A stretch of DNA of 5,791 nucleotides from Candidatus Woesearchaeota archaeon (GTDB lineage: Archaea; Nanobdellota; Nanobdellia; Woesearchaeales; JACPBV01): the NCBI GenBank assembly GCA_016180165.1, contig JACPBU010000116.1, positions 1-5,791 on the forward strand, in the 5' to 3' direction. Below the pieces are notes generated by a model that did no database searches, had not been told where the DNA came from, and worked only from the letters and a program-made list of their open reading frames with translations. Every line of letters begins with the position of its first letter. Position 1 is the stretch's first letter. Made by a program: the position numbers and the translations under genes. Shown one piece after another: positions 5,775-5,791 of the stretch.

Positions 5775-5791
5775 CCCCGTCTGTGACGGGG
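5775..5791. terminator. GC-rich hairpin at the window edge
   Basis: CCCCGTC-TGT-GACGGGG forms a perfect 7-bp stem with a 3-nt loop and ends exactly at the edge, so the stem may continue to the right (two more C precede it). No T-run follows inside the window on the minus-strand side. It may be a terminator for a gene lying beyond 5791 or part of the same palindromic repeat cluster. Terminator is the weaker reading. Confidence 0.35.

Larger units (their letters stand above)
5326..5791. other. Intergenic region upstream of the operon
   Basis: These 466 bp hold no recognisable gene on either strand. From left to right they carry the leader and TATA box of the operon, an AT-rich segment with a direct repeat, two perfect palindromes, the multi-hairpin element and a GC hairpin. 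The left half is AT-rich and promoter-like; the right half is GC-richer and dense in inverted repeats, as if a repeat element sits against the promoter. Confidence 0.7.

Noticed and set aside
5561..5791. Minus-strand frame open from the right edge to a TGA at 5561-5563, including a 56-codon ATG-started frame from 5731
   Set aside because: The frame runs through the GAGCGA string, the hairpins and the inverted repeats; its translation (MQPFWKRKLLPTTNRKSSDF...) resembles no family I know, has no ribosome-binding site, and its ATG and stop both lie in palindromes. It could be the tail of a gene beyond the edge, but nothing supports that.
5560..5791. tRNA gene
   Set aside because: No cloverleaf arms, T-loop GTTCGA motif or CCA-adjacent acceptor stem could be fitted to the hairpins.

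Overview
The window looks like chromosome from an uncultivated archaeon, most probably a DPANN lineage (Woesearchaeota/Pacearchaeota-like). The main reason is the protein content: almost the whole window is one reading frame on the minus strand whose domains, motifs and order match, from memory, the very large secreted or surface proteins common in those genomes. These include the D-rich 'DGLIDYIEW...P.LSNQTY' module, the 'AEHLD.NRTFI' module, a cysteine pair next to 'CSVW', and a NosD-like parallel beta-helix with its 'FTNYSI' C-cap. An archaeal-type TATA box and an AbrB-fold mini-gene fit this. The lineage is inferred; no rRNA or tRNA is present to confirm it.

Layout, read along the minus strand from the right edge. 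(1) Positions 5326-5791 are non-coding: a GC-rich hairpin at the edge, a compact multi-hairpin element (5614-5731), two perfect palindromes, an AT-rich stretch and a TATA-like promoter. (2) 5155-5325 is a 56-residue AbrB/SpoVT-fold DNA-binding protein. (3) 1-5148 is the giant surface protein, 1716 residues within the window and still open at the left edge. Its stop codon lies outside.

Within the giant protein the order is: basic N-terminus and hydrophobic segment (about 14-34); beta-rich domain (about 48-120); cysteine-containing domain (about 205-315); cadherin/Ig-like domain (about 350-444); 'PVKW' beta domain (about 460-515); charged helical, probably coiled-coil segment (about 525-580); a Gly/Asn/Asp linker of four perfect 7-residue repeats (622-649); conserved archaeal module with an EF-hand-like Asp loop (about 660-883); Ig-like domain (884-987); parallel beta-helix of about 15 rungs (1037-1443); beta-helix C-cap (about 1450-1580); then Ig-like repeats starting at 1583 and 1686 that run out of the window.

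The two genes are 6 nt apart, in the same frame, and probably co-transcribed from the promoter near 5432. The AbrB-like protein may regulate the operon, perhaps through the palindromes upstream; this is inference. No mobile element, CRISPR array, tRNA or rRNA was seen. The least explained items are the multi-hairpin intergenic element, the palindromes, the perfect in-frame 21-bp repeat and the same-frame junction of regulator and surface protein.
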